DNA of 64,000 bases. Source: Antedon mediterranea (Eukaryota > Echinodermata > Crinoidea > Comatulida > Antedonidae). Below the pieces are notes generated by a model, which saw nothing but the letters and a program-made list of their open reading frames with translations, was not told the DNA's origin and did not search any database. Positions 33,173-45,196 of the stretch are shown piece after piece (position 1 is the first letter of the stretch; every line of letters begins with the position of its first letter). The position numbers and the translations under genes are program-made. Location: contig NC_092680.1 of NCBI RefSeq assembly GCF_964355755.1, positions 9,525,001 through 9,589,000 of the forward strand, in the 5' to 3' direction.

Positions 33173-35394
33173 TTTACCGTGTGGTAGTACATTAAATGTG
33201 AAATTGTGAGATTTCTTGTTTTTGCCCTGAAACCAGAATTTTAACTATTGTATACATTATAGACTGCATTAACTGTTTGGTGTGTGTGCTTTATTGTGAT
33301 TCTTTTTATTGTAAATTGTGGTTTTTTTTATTATTGTATTGCTAACCTGCCGGTTTTTAGTCATTTATTTGAACGCCATTTTGCTTAACAGCTTTGGTGA
33401 ATTGATTATATTTTGTTCTTTTTCCAATACTACTTTATGAGCACGACTCAATATGAAAATAAATCGAGTCCTACACATTCCATAGATTGCTTTGAAAGTG
33501 ACGAGGCTGGTTTATGCAAATATTTCACTCAAACACAACTAAATGAGCTACAGGCGCAAATTGATAACAATGGTATCTTTACAACGTTACACATGAATGC
33601 ACGTAGTCTTCCAAAACACTTCGACGAAATTAGCATTATGTTAGATACCATAGGTCGTGCGTTTGATGTACTTGGTTTCTCGGAAACCTGGATAAATAAG
33701 AACACGCCAATTGACTTATTAAATATCAATGGATACAATATGTACACTTGTAATAGAGAAGGTAGAGTCGGTGGTGGAGTTTGTCTATATTTAAAAGAAC
33801 AAATCAACACCGTAACACGTGATGATTTTGTATTTAATGATAACTCCATTGATTCACTTTTTCTAGAAATAATAAACACAAACGGCAAAAATAATATTGT
33901 AGGTATGTTGTATCGACCACCAAATTCAAACGTCAACTCATTTAACTCTGATCTGGAAGAAATCTTACATAAACTTAATCGCGAAAACAAAAACTGCTAT
34001 ATCTTAGGAGATTTTAATCAAGACTTATTAAAATATGACATTCAAAAAACAACACAGGAATTCACAAACATTATTTACTCAACATCTTTTAATCCATTAA
34101 TCAACTTACCCACCAGAATAACATCGTCTTCTGCTACAATTTTAGATAATATTATTACAAATGATGATAACATTTCGCATTGTGGAGTAATAGTCACTGA
34201 CATTACCGATCATCTACCCATTTTCATGACAACACACTTGTCATTAAATACTAACACACAAGCTCCAATTACAAAACAAAAAATAATTAATGATACAACA
34301 TTAAATAACTTGCTTATTGCTATTTCTAATGAGGATTGGGGTGAACTATATTTATGCACAGATACCAATACATCATATAACCTATTTATTAAAAAACTAT
34401 CCAATCTCATAGATAATAACATACCTACAAAAAGTAATAAGCCAAATGGTAATACAAAGAAAAAACCATGGATCACAACAGGAATTTTGATTTCAATAAA
34501 AAAGAAAAATAAACTTTATAAAAAATACCTTAAAAACCCAACACAATTATTAAAAAAAATATATAAAAAGTACAAAAATAAATTAACTCATTTAATTAGA
34601 TTTCTGAAAAAACAATATTATTCCAAAAAACTGGATGCAGCTCGACACGATTCAAAGCAAACATGGAAAGTTTTAAATGAAGTTCTAAATAGAAAAAAAA
34701 TCGAGTGTTAAGCCAAATGAGGTAATTAACCATAGTAATAAAACTTTGGTATGTGATCCAAAAGGTATGTCTGACGCTTTTAATGACTTCTTCTCCAACA
34801 TTGGAAATGAATTAGCAAACAAAATACCAAATGTAAACAATTCTGACTTTAAACAATAATATGAAAGAGAGTCAATCCCAATCCATATTTTTCAATCCTA
34901 CGAATGAAGAAGAGGTCATTGAAATAGTTAGTCAAATCAAAAATTCAAATTCAGAAGGTGTTGATAACTTAAGTAATCGCATTCTAAAACATATTATTGC
35001 TGCTGTGGCATCTCCTCTTGTACATATCTTTAACCTCTCTCTTGAGACAGGCATGGTCCCTGATAGTATCAGGGGCGCAGCCAGCAAAGAATTAAAGGGG
35101 GGGTCAACCAATATGTGAGTATTTTGCGAGCGAAGCGAGCAACCATGGGCTGGGGGCCAGGGGGCCGCCAAGGGCCCCCGGTTGGGGTCCAGGGGGCGAA
35201 GCCCCCTGGAAGCTTTGGCGGTCTAGGGCAATCTAGATCATTTGAATCGGTTTACGCACACACAAATATGACAATGTTAACACTAATAAACTGAAACAAA
35301 GAAAACAAAAAACAACTCTCATTTTCATTACAGAACATTTTTATATTCCAGGCTGCCACAGACAAACACTTTTTTTCTTGCTTGTTTGTTGATT

Positions 35395-35630
35395 TGTGTA
35401 GAGAGGCTGTAAACTCAGGAGGAATTATTTGAATTCCTCCCTTTTCACCAATACAAAAGTTGCATGAAATGAACGTGAGATGCAAAAGTTTGAAAAAAGA
35501 AATTAGAATGATAGCATGGAGGGAGTGATATTATTAAATGAGAACCGTAATGTTAGAGTTCATACACTATGCAAGTCCAAGAAGCTATCTTGGCTCCGTG
35601 TGTATGTGAGACGCTTATCATACCCAGTAC
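35395..35630 (-). repeat. Rep-A copy inside the hAT element
   Basis: Reverse-complement match to 19,997-20,230: GTATGATAAGCGTCTCACAT, the CATACAC/GTGTATG helix, and the perfect hairpin GGAGGAATT/AATTCCTCC. It lies within the hAT, so it is a later insertion or cargo. Confidence 0.78.
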
Positions 35631-35748
35631 ATACAATATTTTGTTTAAAAATATACCTATTTTGTTCGAATGTATAGTATAGGTGATAGCTTATACATAA
35701 TTGTAATAACTAACTTCTAAATTATTATCATACATTTTACGTTAGTTA

Positions 35749-36241
35749 CTATAACGGCGCTCTTGACATCGCGTGATGCATCTTTAAACATAAGTTTGGA
35801 ACATTCTTCTTGGCTTGGAGACAGAATTCGCGAATGACATTCTCTGTATTAATGTTCATGTTAAAGTGTATGTTCATGAGGCACAATCCCGAAAGCTGCT
35901 CATAAGACATGTGATTTCCCAAACAGGTTTTCGTTCTTCATAAAGTCGAAAAACTCCGCTCAGCTTAAGCAGACGTTACGGGCATAGGCCTACGCGATTA
36001 GAAGAAGTGCACACACATTCGGGAACACATCTGGATCCGCTAATTTTACACAGTCGCTTCCATCACTGAAGCTCGGAATGAAGATGTTCGTGTCTTGGCA
36101 GATCATCGTACCAAATTCAAGTTCCTTGAAGACTTCTTCAACATTACACTTCACGATAGACTCGGGTGCTACGCCAAATATTTTAAAGCATGGCCTGTTA
36201 TCGGCAGAAAAACGGGTTTTTTTAACTCGGTTTGTAATCAA
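35749..36241 (-). pseudogene. hAT transposase C-terminal (dimerisation) domain remnant
   Basis: Minus strand: LADPDVFPNVCALLLIA, then after a short frame change AERSFSTL, NHMSYEQLSGLCLMNIHFNM and ENVIREFCLQAKK, ending at TAG/TAA near 35,749. This is the signature order of the hAT family dimerisation region. Two in-frame stops and a frame change inactivate it. The catalytic N-terminal two-thirds are gone. Confidence 0.8.
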
Positions 36242-37972
36242 GAAGTTGATTTGGTAATACTGCTCGGTAGTAATCTTCCACAGTATCTCCAGGATGATTT
36301 TATCTGTATTGTTGTCTCATGTTTTTATTTATTTTTTCTAAAAAAAAGGGGGGGTCAGGACCCCCGTGACCCCCCCACTGGCTGCGCCCCTGAGTATGAA
36401 AGTAGCTAGAGTAGTTCAAATTTTTAAATCTGGCAATAAAAGTGACGTCAGTAATTATAGGCCGATATCTATTCTGCCTACCGCTTCAAAAATTCTTGAA
36501 AAAATTGTTCAAATTAGAGTAAATAATTATATCACAAAGTTTAACATCCTTAATAATGCACAATATGGTTTCAGAAAAAACAGTTCTACTTTTATGGCCG
36601 TTATAGATCTGGTTGAACGAATAACCGATGCGCTTGATAAGAAAAAAAAATACCATCGGAATATTTATTGATTTGTCAAAAGCGTTTGACACCATCAACC
36701 ATGATATACTTCTTAAAAAATTGGAACACTATGGCATAAGAGGCACGGCCCTTAAATGGTTTAGAAACTATATTAGTGGAAGGAAACAATTTACGTCTAT
36801 TGATAACACAAGTTCGTGTTTGATGGATATAAATTGCGGTGTACCACAGGGTTCAATTCTGGGGCCTCTACTTTTTATTTTGTACATTAACGATGTATTT
36901 AATTGCTCAAACTCGTTATCTTTTGTTTTATTTGCTGACGACACAAACATATCTGCATCTCACGAAAACTTGGATACGCTCATAGAACTAGTTAATGGTG
37001 AACTAAAAAATGTTTCGGATTGGTTCATGTGCAATAAACTATCAATCAACGTTAAAAAAAACTAATTACATCATTTTCCGCAATCAGCGAAATCCAAGTA
37101 ATTTAGAGAATGTAAATATTTATGTCAACAATAAAAGAATAGATAGAGTTAAATCGACTAAATTCCTTGGAGTACATATTGATGAATTTCTCACATATAA
37201 GAACCACATCAATGTTACAGCTAGGAAAATATCTCGATATGTAGGCATACTATATAAAGTAAGAAATTTTTTACCAACCTATGCTCTCTGGACAATATAC
37301 AAATCACTCATTGAACCAGTATTAAATTATTGCAACATAATATGGTGTAGCACATTTCCAAGTTATTTAGATGAGTTATTTAAACTCCAGAAAAGGGCAT
37401 TACGAGCTATAACATGGTCAAAGTTTAATGATTCAATGACTGAATGTTTCTATAAATTTAAACTTCTTAAAATTGCGGATATCAATAAGTACCAAATTGG
37501 GCTTTTCATGTATAATGTTACTACTAATCAGGACGTGCGTTTTTCATCGCTCTTTATTAAAAATGGTTCTTACCATAATTATAATACAAGATCTAAAGAC
37601 AAAATGAGACTCAGAAAACGTAATCGTACTTCTACTAGTTTTACTGTGTCATGTGTGGGACCCAAATTGTGGAATGACTTGAATTACGAACTACAAAGTA
37701 CCAAATCAATATATATATTTAAATCATTGTTTAAAGAACATTTATTATCATTTTACAAATAATTTTAAAAATTATACTTGTTGCAGGATTTAGCTTTTTT
37801 ATTATTTATGTTTTAGTTTTTTAGGCTAGTTAGGGACATAGGGGGACACAACTAATCAAGCTCTTTTGAGTTTTTATGTGTTTCCTTTTCATCTTTTTTA
37901 TGTTCTCATATATTGTTGTTGTATATTTTCATGATAGAGGATGAATAAAGAATATTTGAATTTGAATTTGAA

Positions 37973-38947
37973 TAATGATGGAAATATGTTAGCTTTGGAA
38001 GTAAAGGTTGATGATCTAAAATTTACGCTAATCTCAATTTATGGGCCCAACAACGACACCCCCTGCTTTTACGACAAAATGAGGGAAGTTGTTTTAGAAT
38101 ATGAAAACACACATACTATCGTTTTTGGCGACTGGAACTGTATTTTGGACAAAAAATTAGACTGTAAAAATTATCTAAAACTTAATAACCCAAAGGCAAG
38201 AGAAAAGATAATAAATATTTGTAGTGTATTTAATCTTACAGATGTTTGGCGTGTTTACAACCAAGATGAACAAAAGTTTACTTGGAGACAGAATAAATTC
38301 AATAAACAAGCCAGGCTTGATTATTTCCTAATCTCATCTGAACTAAACAGCATAATGCTGGAATGTAATATAAAACCAGGTTACCGAACCGATCACTCAC
38401 TCGTAGATATTAAAATGACGATGAACCAGATAAAACACGGACCAGGATATTGGAAATTTGACAATATCTTATTAAAAGATATTCAATACGTGGAACAAGT
38501 TAAAGAAACCATAAATAGAGTCCTGAAACAATATATAGTGCAAAACGAAAAAGATAATAAAGATGCTAATAAAGCGCTGTTTAGCATCAGTGATCAACTT
38601 CTTTTATAAATGATATTAATGGAAATTAGAGCAAAAACTATTTCTTACGGGGCTTATAAGAAAAATAAAAAAATAAAAAAGAAAAAGAATTAGAAAGGGA
38701 AATAGAAAAAATAACACTTGATATCAATAAGGGCGACTCCACGTTAAATGGTACACTAGAACTTAAGTCTGGCGAACTGATGGGTATCAGAAAAGATAAG
38801 ATGGAAAGAATAATGATGAAAACTAAACTTAAATGGATCGAAGAAGGCGAAAGGCCCACCAAATTTTTTCTTAACATGGAAAAGAAAAATTTTGTTGATA
38901 AAACTATAAATAAAATAGTAAAGGAAAGCAACAATAGTAATGGAAAT
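37973..38947 (+). pseudogene. L1-B endonuclease and N-terminal RT region
   Basis: Open from about 37,941 to 38,609: LISIYGPNNDTPCFY, IVFGDWNCILDKKLD, FTWRQNKFNKQARLDYFLIS, GYRTDHSLVDIKM and HGPGYWKFDN, typical of L1/Tx1-like ORF2. The segment 38,640-38,940 then gives KLKWIEEGERPTKFFLNMEK in other frames. The front of the endonuclease is missing at the junction with the LINE-F tail. The element continues after LINE-C at 40,439 and after the foldback at 51,222. Confidence 0.8.
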
Positions 38948-40438
38948 TAGGTAATGGCTTTATATCTGAAACTGAATCATATAAATATCTCGGTGTACAT
39001 ATTTCTCGTAAATTAAATGACCATATACAAATTGAGAATGTTATAAAAAAAGGTCAAAGATTAATAGCGTACGTTAAATCAATTATCAGTAGCTTTGATA
39101 ACTTTAACAGAGTATATTATGGGGATACTCTGTGGAGATCGATAGTTCTCCCATCTATCAACTATGGTTCTTCAGTATGGTGCTCTTTAAGTAGAATAGA
39201 TATAGATAAACTAGAGCGTCTCCAGCTCCAAATGGCACGTTATATCTTAAAAGCACCTCGAAATACACCTTGTGCCGCCTTATATGGAGAGCTTGGTTGG
39301 TCTCCAATTAACGAGATTCATAACGCTCTTCGTATGAAATACTTCCATAGAATTATAAAGATGGAAAACTATCGATGGCCAAAAATTATGTTTATTGGAA
39401 TGCTACAACTTAATTGTGAATTTAAAGACTTAAGGTATAAGTTTCTATCTTGTATAAACGATATTCTCTTGAAGTGTAATTGTGAATCCAAAAATATTTT
39501 CACCACTCTCTCAAATTATAAAGAAGTCTACTTTCCAATTTCTGAAATCTTAAGAAAACTTAACTATATAATGATAGATGAATGGAGAATTGAATTACAA
39601 AATAAATCAAGTCTCCACATCTATGAAACATTAAAATCAAAACCTGGACTTGAAAATTACTTAATTGATAAAACTAATTTTGAAGGTGCTGCATTAAAAT
39701 TTAAAGCTCGTTCAAATACTCTACCTTTGAATGATAGAACTGCAAATTGGAATATTGATAATAATACAAAATGTAAATTGTGCGGTACAAATTCGGACGA
39801 AGACATCCATCATTTCATCATTAATTGTCCAGCTTTAAATAATATACGTAATCAGGAATTATTTAATTTATATGTGGATATGTATAGAAATGGCAGCAAA
39901 GATATGTTTGATACTTTTTATACTTCTCCTGAAAATGACAAACTTAAATATATTTTGGGATACTCAGATAATTTAATTGATGAAGAGTGTGAAAATATTT
40001 TGGATAGTTTTTGTAAAAGATACCTAAAACAAGCATGGCAATTTCGAAATGATTCACTGAATTCCATGACTCAATAACTATGTTATCTATATTGCTACAT
40101 TAAGTAAATTGAAAAAAAAGTGGGGGGGGGGGGGAGGAGTTGGGGGTTTTTCGTAATAAGCTGTGTTTATCAGCTGATTTTATTTTATTTTATTTTATTT
40201 TATACACTTTTCTATATCTTGTTATGTATTCATTGTGTAAAGTAATGATCTACTGTAGGCCTATGTATCGATGTAAATTGGGGGGGGGGGGGGGTAGGAT
40301 AGGGGTTGATAGTTGCTTTTGCCTTTTTTTACTTTTCTGTTAATTGTTATATTTTATATTGTGAAGGATGCACCTTTGTGCTAAGTGTGCCACCGATCTA
40401 AAGGTGTAATTCCAAATAAATAAATAAATAAATAAATA
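38948..40438 (+). pseudogene. LINE-C: 3' fragment of another LINE, inserted in L1-B
   Basis: A 375-codon open frame from about 38,953 to 40,077: SYKYLGVHISRKLNDHIQ, LPSINYGSSVWCSLS and LERLQLQMARYILKAPRN, then a CxxC...H...C motif (CKLCGTNSDEDIHHFIINC). This is the RT thumb plus C-terminal zinc motif, without the catalytic part. The 3' UTR has two long G runs (40,122-40,134 and 40,280-40,294), a (TTTTA)n run and an (AAAT)n tail at 40,414-40,438. L1-B resumes directly after the tail. The coding frame is intact for its length, suggesting a young copy. Confidence 0.82.
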
Positions 40439-40621
40439 GTATTCTGCAAAACACAAATAAAATTCTTGAGGAGTCTAGACACTTTTATAAAAACCTTTAT
40501 TCCTCAAACCACAATACAGATGACGAAACAAAGGTTGTAAAACTTCTTAAAACTATGAATACATTACCAACATAAACAAAAGAACAACAAAATAAAATTG
40601 AAGGGCCAATTCACCCGATTC
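40439..40621 (+). pseudogene. L1-B fragment between LINE-C and the foldback
   Basis: Frame reads SILQNTNKILEESRHFYKNL, LLKTMNTLPT, a stop, then TKEQQNKIEGPI, stopping at the foldback. EGPI joins to TYNELLVALKRSQNGKSPG at 51,229 once the insert is removed, the usual start of the L1 RT domain. Confidence 0.82.
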
Positions 40622-43011
40622 TGCTACTGTCCACAGGTGCTATCTGTAAAACTATAGCAAGTTATACGCGTTGCTGTCTGCTATAAATGCTGTACTTTTA
40701 ACACACGGTACACTGTCTGTAGCACAGTGTGTGTTGACAATTTACAATGATGTACAACCATAGGCAGGTTTTTGTACTGCCATGCAAGAATGGATAGGTG
40801 TTTTCCGCCGCTTTTAGGCCTTCTAGTCAATTATTGTATTATTATACGAATTACGTAATTAGTCTAGTAGCTCATCTACCTTTTTAGCAGGGCATAATGA
40901 ATATTGAATATAATGAATATTGTAGCTAGGCTAGGCCTACTAGCCTAGCGGGAAATCAACCAATTATTTGGTTGGATACGAGTTTAGGGTAGGAAGTTAA
41001 GTACGAGTTGGCATGGGTACGAGTCGACCAGGGGTGAATCAACCAGAGTACACCCGGCCACCCTACTAGAGCATAGGCTACAGGCCTGCAGGAATGGGAA
41101 ATCTGTCATAGCTATAGGCATAGGCCTACATTGGGACGCCCAAAAAAGCCATCCTATGAGCATAAAAAGGCCTCGTAGAGCCAGACATGTTAACATATAC
41201 TACACAGTACTAGTACGTCTACCATTTATTATAGTTCCATGGTACTACGGATCACTACTATATCTAGGTCTAGTAGGCTAGGGTAGGTTTCCACTAATTT
41301 CGGTCGCGTTTTTTCAGGAGGGCATGTGAGAGGTGAGGTAGGTTAGCCCAGCTAGGCTAAACTAACATGTAAGTAGTATTCTACCATGGGATGGGAACGA
41401 GTCGGCATGGGGGTTGATCTTTATCCGTATTCTAAGGTGCTGGTCAACCCGTAACGTACCCATGTCAACTCGTACCAAACTTGGCTAACTCGTACCCAAT
41501 TAATTGGTCAACTCGTACCAATAGCTTTATAGCTTTATTGATAGCTGGGTTCAAATCTAGGTTGGGACGGTTTTTTCTCATTCTAAAACAGATTTCCTTA
41601 TAATAATAAAATAATATCGACCTATGAATTTAACTGTAATATTGTATTGTATACATAATATTAGTAGTAATAGTAATTCCCATTGCATTTATTATTATAA
41701 TATATTTTACGGTTACCCCTTAATTATACTAGTATAACTTCCTTGTTATATTTTACAATATTTTCTTCATAATTCAACAATTTTTTTTCACAGCTAATTA
41801 TCAAACTGAATCATCACACACCAAATCTCATGAAATCTCTAGTGTATTTCTCCAAGCTAATCCAGCTACATGGTATTGCCTTGAGGCTAAACTACACTGT
41901 ATACTGGGCACTACCATCATTCCTGGCCCGTCAACCTGGACCACATTATGGTCCAACACAGTCGTGGACTACTGATTCCAAATAGTGAATTACATCCTGT
42001 GGTCAAGGATTTATTTGCACCGTTATGCTTATTTCCTCCAACATACAGAGTACGTAGGGCTTTTAATTTGCTTTTATACCTGTTAATTAAAAAATCGTTT
42101 ATTTCTATTGTTGCATAAAGATCAAATTTAGACTGTAAATACTGGGATGATCACCCTAAATTTTCTTTTTTATTTAACAATTTTATATTTCACAGCCAGA
42201 AAAAAGCATATAGAGTTTTTTTATTCTGTTGAATTGCATCCCAATACATGGTACCTATTGGTATTATATCTATAAATATAAAGTACTCTCTTATAAATAG
42301 ATGTATCTCTCCAAACTACTCCAACTACCTAATCTAATAATAGTCCTATTAGCATACTACTGTACACTTTGTAGACAAGAAATAAGTTGTATCCACCTAG
42401 AGGACTTATGGTAGTACTGTACAGTCGATCGTCCTCCCACTTGCCTGGTCAACATAATCTATGCCTAGATTATTACAGTAATTAAAAAGTACATTATTAC
42501 AGAGATTTTTTTTTTGTTGCAGAAATCAAAGTTATGTGTATAGAAAGCAGTACTCGTATTACAAACTAAGCAGATTGTACTGAACGCAAACTGGCAGGAT
42601 ATTTTGAATATTTTTTGTTCATTTTCCACGAACTGGCTGGAGACAAAGACATATTACGACCCTTTTATTTAAATATATTTGGATAGACCTCCATGTAAAT
42701 TCATTAAAGGCTATATGATTGTTTTATATTTTAATAATGTGATAGTAGAAAACCATTGTGCATAATGAGGACTATGAATCTAATATTTACTTGCATTCTC
42801 ATCTTTTTAACATTTTATTTATAATGCTGGTAATGAATTTACTATTGAAAAGGTCATGTTTCCACTTATCTCAAATGTTGGCACCCACCTCTAACCTTGG
42901 TAGAACTGACTGTGTTCTACATGAGTACATATAGTAGTGTTTCCACCAGACTACTTCAACCTGGTAATTGAATAAATTTCATTGGGGTAACATTTAAACT
43001 AATTATCACCT
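40622..43011 (+). repeat. Left arm of the foldback
   Basis: 2.39 kb. It includes a segment of about 330 bp (roughly 40,940-41,265) absent from the right arm, and copies of the GTACGAGTTG word. It preserves the uninterrupted sequence (TAAACTAACATGTAAGTAG near 41,370) in which the right arm carries a Mutator-like insertion. It ends at TTAA 43,012-43,015. Confidence 0.85.
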
Positions 43012-43015
43012 TTAA

Positions 43016-45192
43016 CATAAAGTATCCTCCTGAAACATGTATTTGTACTGTACTTCATCTAATATCCATTACTTAATACTAATTTATGTGATTTATGTCT
43101 AACTTCAGGAATGATCTGAGGCTAGAAGAACGAATTTCTGTACACATATAAAAAATAAACCAATGTTTTCCTAATAATTTAACACCTAGGTTGATAACTA
43201 ACAAAGAAATTATTGAAATTATGTTCTCACAATATATAGGTGTACTGTATCTACATATGCATGCTGCTGTACTTGTTTTTAACCGCATAATGGCATTGAA
43301 AACAAGAATGTTTTATAATTATTATAGGTTATTTCCAAATATTAAAGGTCTGAAACAGAAACTAAATGTTACCAAACTATGTTTTTGAAAATCTCTATGA
43401 TATAATATAATAATATGAACATAATATTAAATTATATTGATAATCATCATGTCCTTATAAATTCATTTATATTTCTTTTGTGTAATATAGTTCATATATT
43501 ATGTATTCAATAAATTGGTAAGGCCCTATACTGTTTATATTTAAGGAAAGTTTATATACACTATTATTTTATGTCTACCAATATTAGTATTAATTGTTTA
43601 TGTAACTATTTTGTCTAATTGCATTGATTTTTTGTATAGGCCAATGGCATTAATGTTTTTCTCAAAGCAAATTAGCCTAATAATGCCATATTTAGACACA
43701 TAATTCATTGATTTCTGATATTCTGTACTTGTGTATGCATTACTAAAATAGTAGTTATTTTATTTCATTTATAATGTATGTATAAACATTTATTCAGTTT
43801 TTTTTTACCTTTTTAAGTTTAAAAAATATTAAAATACCTATCAACCTTTCTGTTATTGTTACTATTATAATATTTTTTGCAGAAGATTGATTTCAATAAA
43901 AAAATTTAAAACATTTAATTTGACTTATACTGTACTATGTTAGTTCAGGAGATGAAGTGTGTGTTGGTAGAATCTGGTGTGTTTGAGGTTGGTGATGTGA
44001 GGTGTATTTTTTGTGACTTTAAGACCTAAATTAGATGTTTTCTGAAGAAAAGAAGCGAAGAGGCTTCCCAATAAAATAGTATGTAATAGTGTATATTAAT
44101 AATAATTATTAATAAATTAATAGAAAACTAGAGAGGGCGCTTTTCGACAAGGAAATGAATGATTTTTTATGTGTTATTTTTCCGCTCGAGTTTATTCAAT
44201 ATAGTGTAATATACACTGTTACATACTATTTTATTGGGAAGTAATTATTTTTGTGTGAATCTTCTTGGAGTTATTTGAAAGCCTATCCACTTACTTCTTT
44301 TCTTCAGAAAACATCTAATTTAGGTCTTAAAGTGACAAAAATACACCTCACATCACCAACCTCCAACACACCAGATTCTACCAACACACACTTCATCTCC
44401 TGAACTAACATAGTACAGTATAAATCAAATTAATTGTTTAAAATTTTTTTATTTAAATCAATCTGCCTCAAAAAATATTATAATAGTAACAATAACAGAA
44501 AGGTAGATAGGTATTTTAATAATTTTTAAACTTAAAAATGTAAAAAAAAACTGAATAAAAGTTTATACATACATTATAAATGAAATAAAATAACTACTAT
44601 TTTAGTAATGCATACACAAGTACAGAATATCAGAAATCAATGAATTATGTTTCTAAATATGGCATTATTAGGCTAATTTGATTTGAGAAAACATTAATGC
44701 CATTGGCCTATACAAAAAATCAATGCAATTAGACAAAATAGTTACATAAACAATTAATACTAATATTGGTAGGCATAAAATAATAGTGTATATAAACATT
44801 CCTTAAATATAAACAGTATAGGGCCTTACCAATTTATTTAATACATAATATATGAACTATATTACACAAAAGAAATATAAATGAATTTATAAGGACATGA
44901 TGATTATCAAAAATAGTCAATATAATTTAATATATATATAATATATAATACAGTACACATATATTGTGAGAACACAATTTCAAAAATTTCTTTGTTAGTT
45001 ATCAACCTAGAGGTTAAATTTTTAGGAAAACATTGGTTTATTTTTTATATAAATTATATGTGCAGAAATTCGTTCTTCTAGCCTCAGATCATTCCTGAAG
45101 TTAGACATAAATCACCCAAATTAGTATTAAGTAATTAAATGAATAGTAGATGAAGTACAGTACAAATACATGTTTCAGGAGGATACTTTATG
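43016..45192. mobile_element. Inner palindrome, 2.18 kb, TTAA-bounded
   Basis: Ends CATAAAGTATCCTCCTGAAA and its exact reverse complement, with TTAA on both sides (43,012-43,015 and 45,193-45,196). The arms (about 43,016-44,060 and 44,300-45,192) are inverted copies along their length, diverged by substitutions and indels (for example about 190 bp near 43,240-43,400 only in the left arm). A separate small inverted repeat sits in the centre. No coding sequence. Confidence 0.83.
44064..44241. mobile_element. Small inverted-repeat element at the centre of the inner palindrome
   Basis: CTTCCCAATAAAATAGTATG at 44,064 and its reverse complement ending at 44,241; the match continues about 35 bp with one mismatch. 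About 178 bp overall. It breaks the symmetry of the surrounding palindrome, which resumes with TTTTCTGAAGAAAAGAAG-type sequence on either side. Confidence 0.7.
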
Positions 45193-45196
45193 TTAA

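Larger units (their letters stand above)
35070..36392 (-). mobile_element. hAT DNA transposon, decayed, 1.32 kb
   Basis: Perfect 15-bp terminal inverted repeats CAGGGGCGCAGCCAG, followed by G-rich subterminal sequence on both sides. Flanked by AGTAT at 35,065-35,069 and 36,393-36,397. Removing the element and one AGTAT gives codons for P-D-S-M-K-V-A-R, restoring the LINE-F RT frame. The minus strand encodes the C-terminal dimerisation domain of a hAT transposase. A 5-bp duplication differs from the usual 8 bp of hAT. Confidence 0.88.
33413..37762 (+). pseudogene. LINE-F ORF2: CR1/L2-group endonuclease-RT, interrupted by hAT
   Basis: The endonuclease (33,413-34,711) is complete: LHMNARSLPKHFDEI, GFSETWINK, GMLYRPPNSNV, YILGDFNQDLL, DITDHLPIF. 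A frame change follows near 34,711 and a stop near 34,860. The RT begins at 34,861, is cut by the hAT element (35,070-36,392) and resumes: VARVVQIFKSGNKSDVSNYR, NAQYGFRKNSST, FIDLSKAFDTINHD, GVPQGSILGPLLF, catalytic FADD at 36,931-36,942, then the thumb and C-terminus (GPKLWNDLNYELQSTKSI). Two further frame breaks sit in an A9 run near 36,648 and an A8 run near 37,055. The 3' terminus is a short GAATTT-repeat tail at about 37,945-37,972. Confidence 0.87.
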
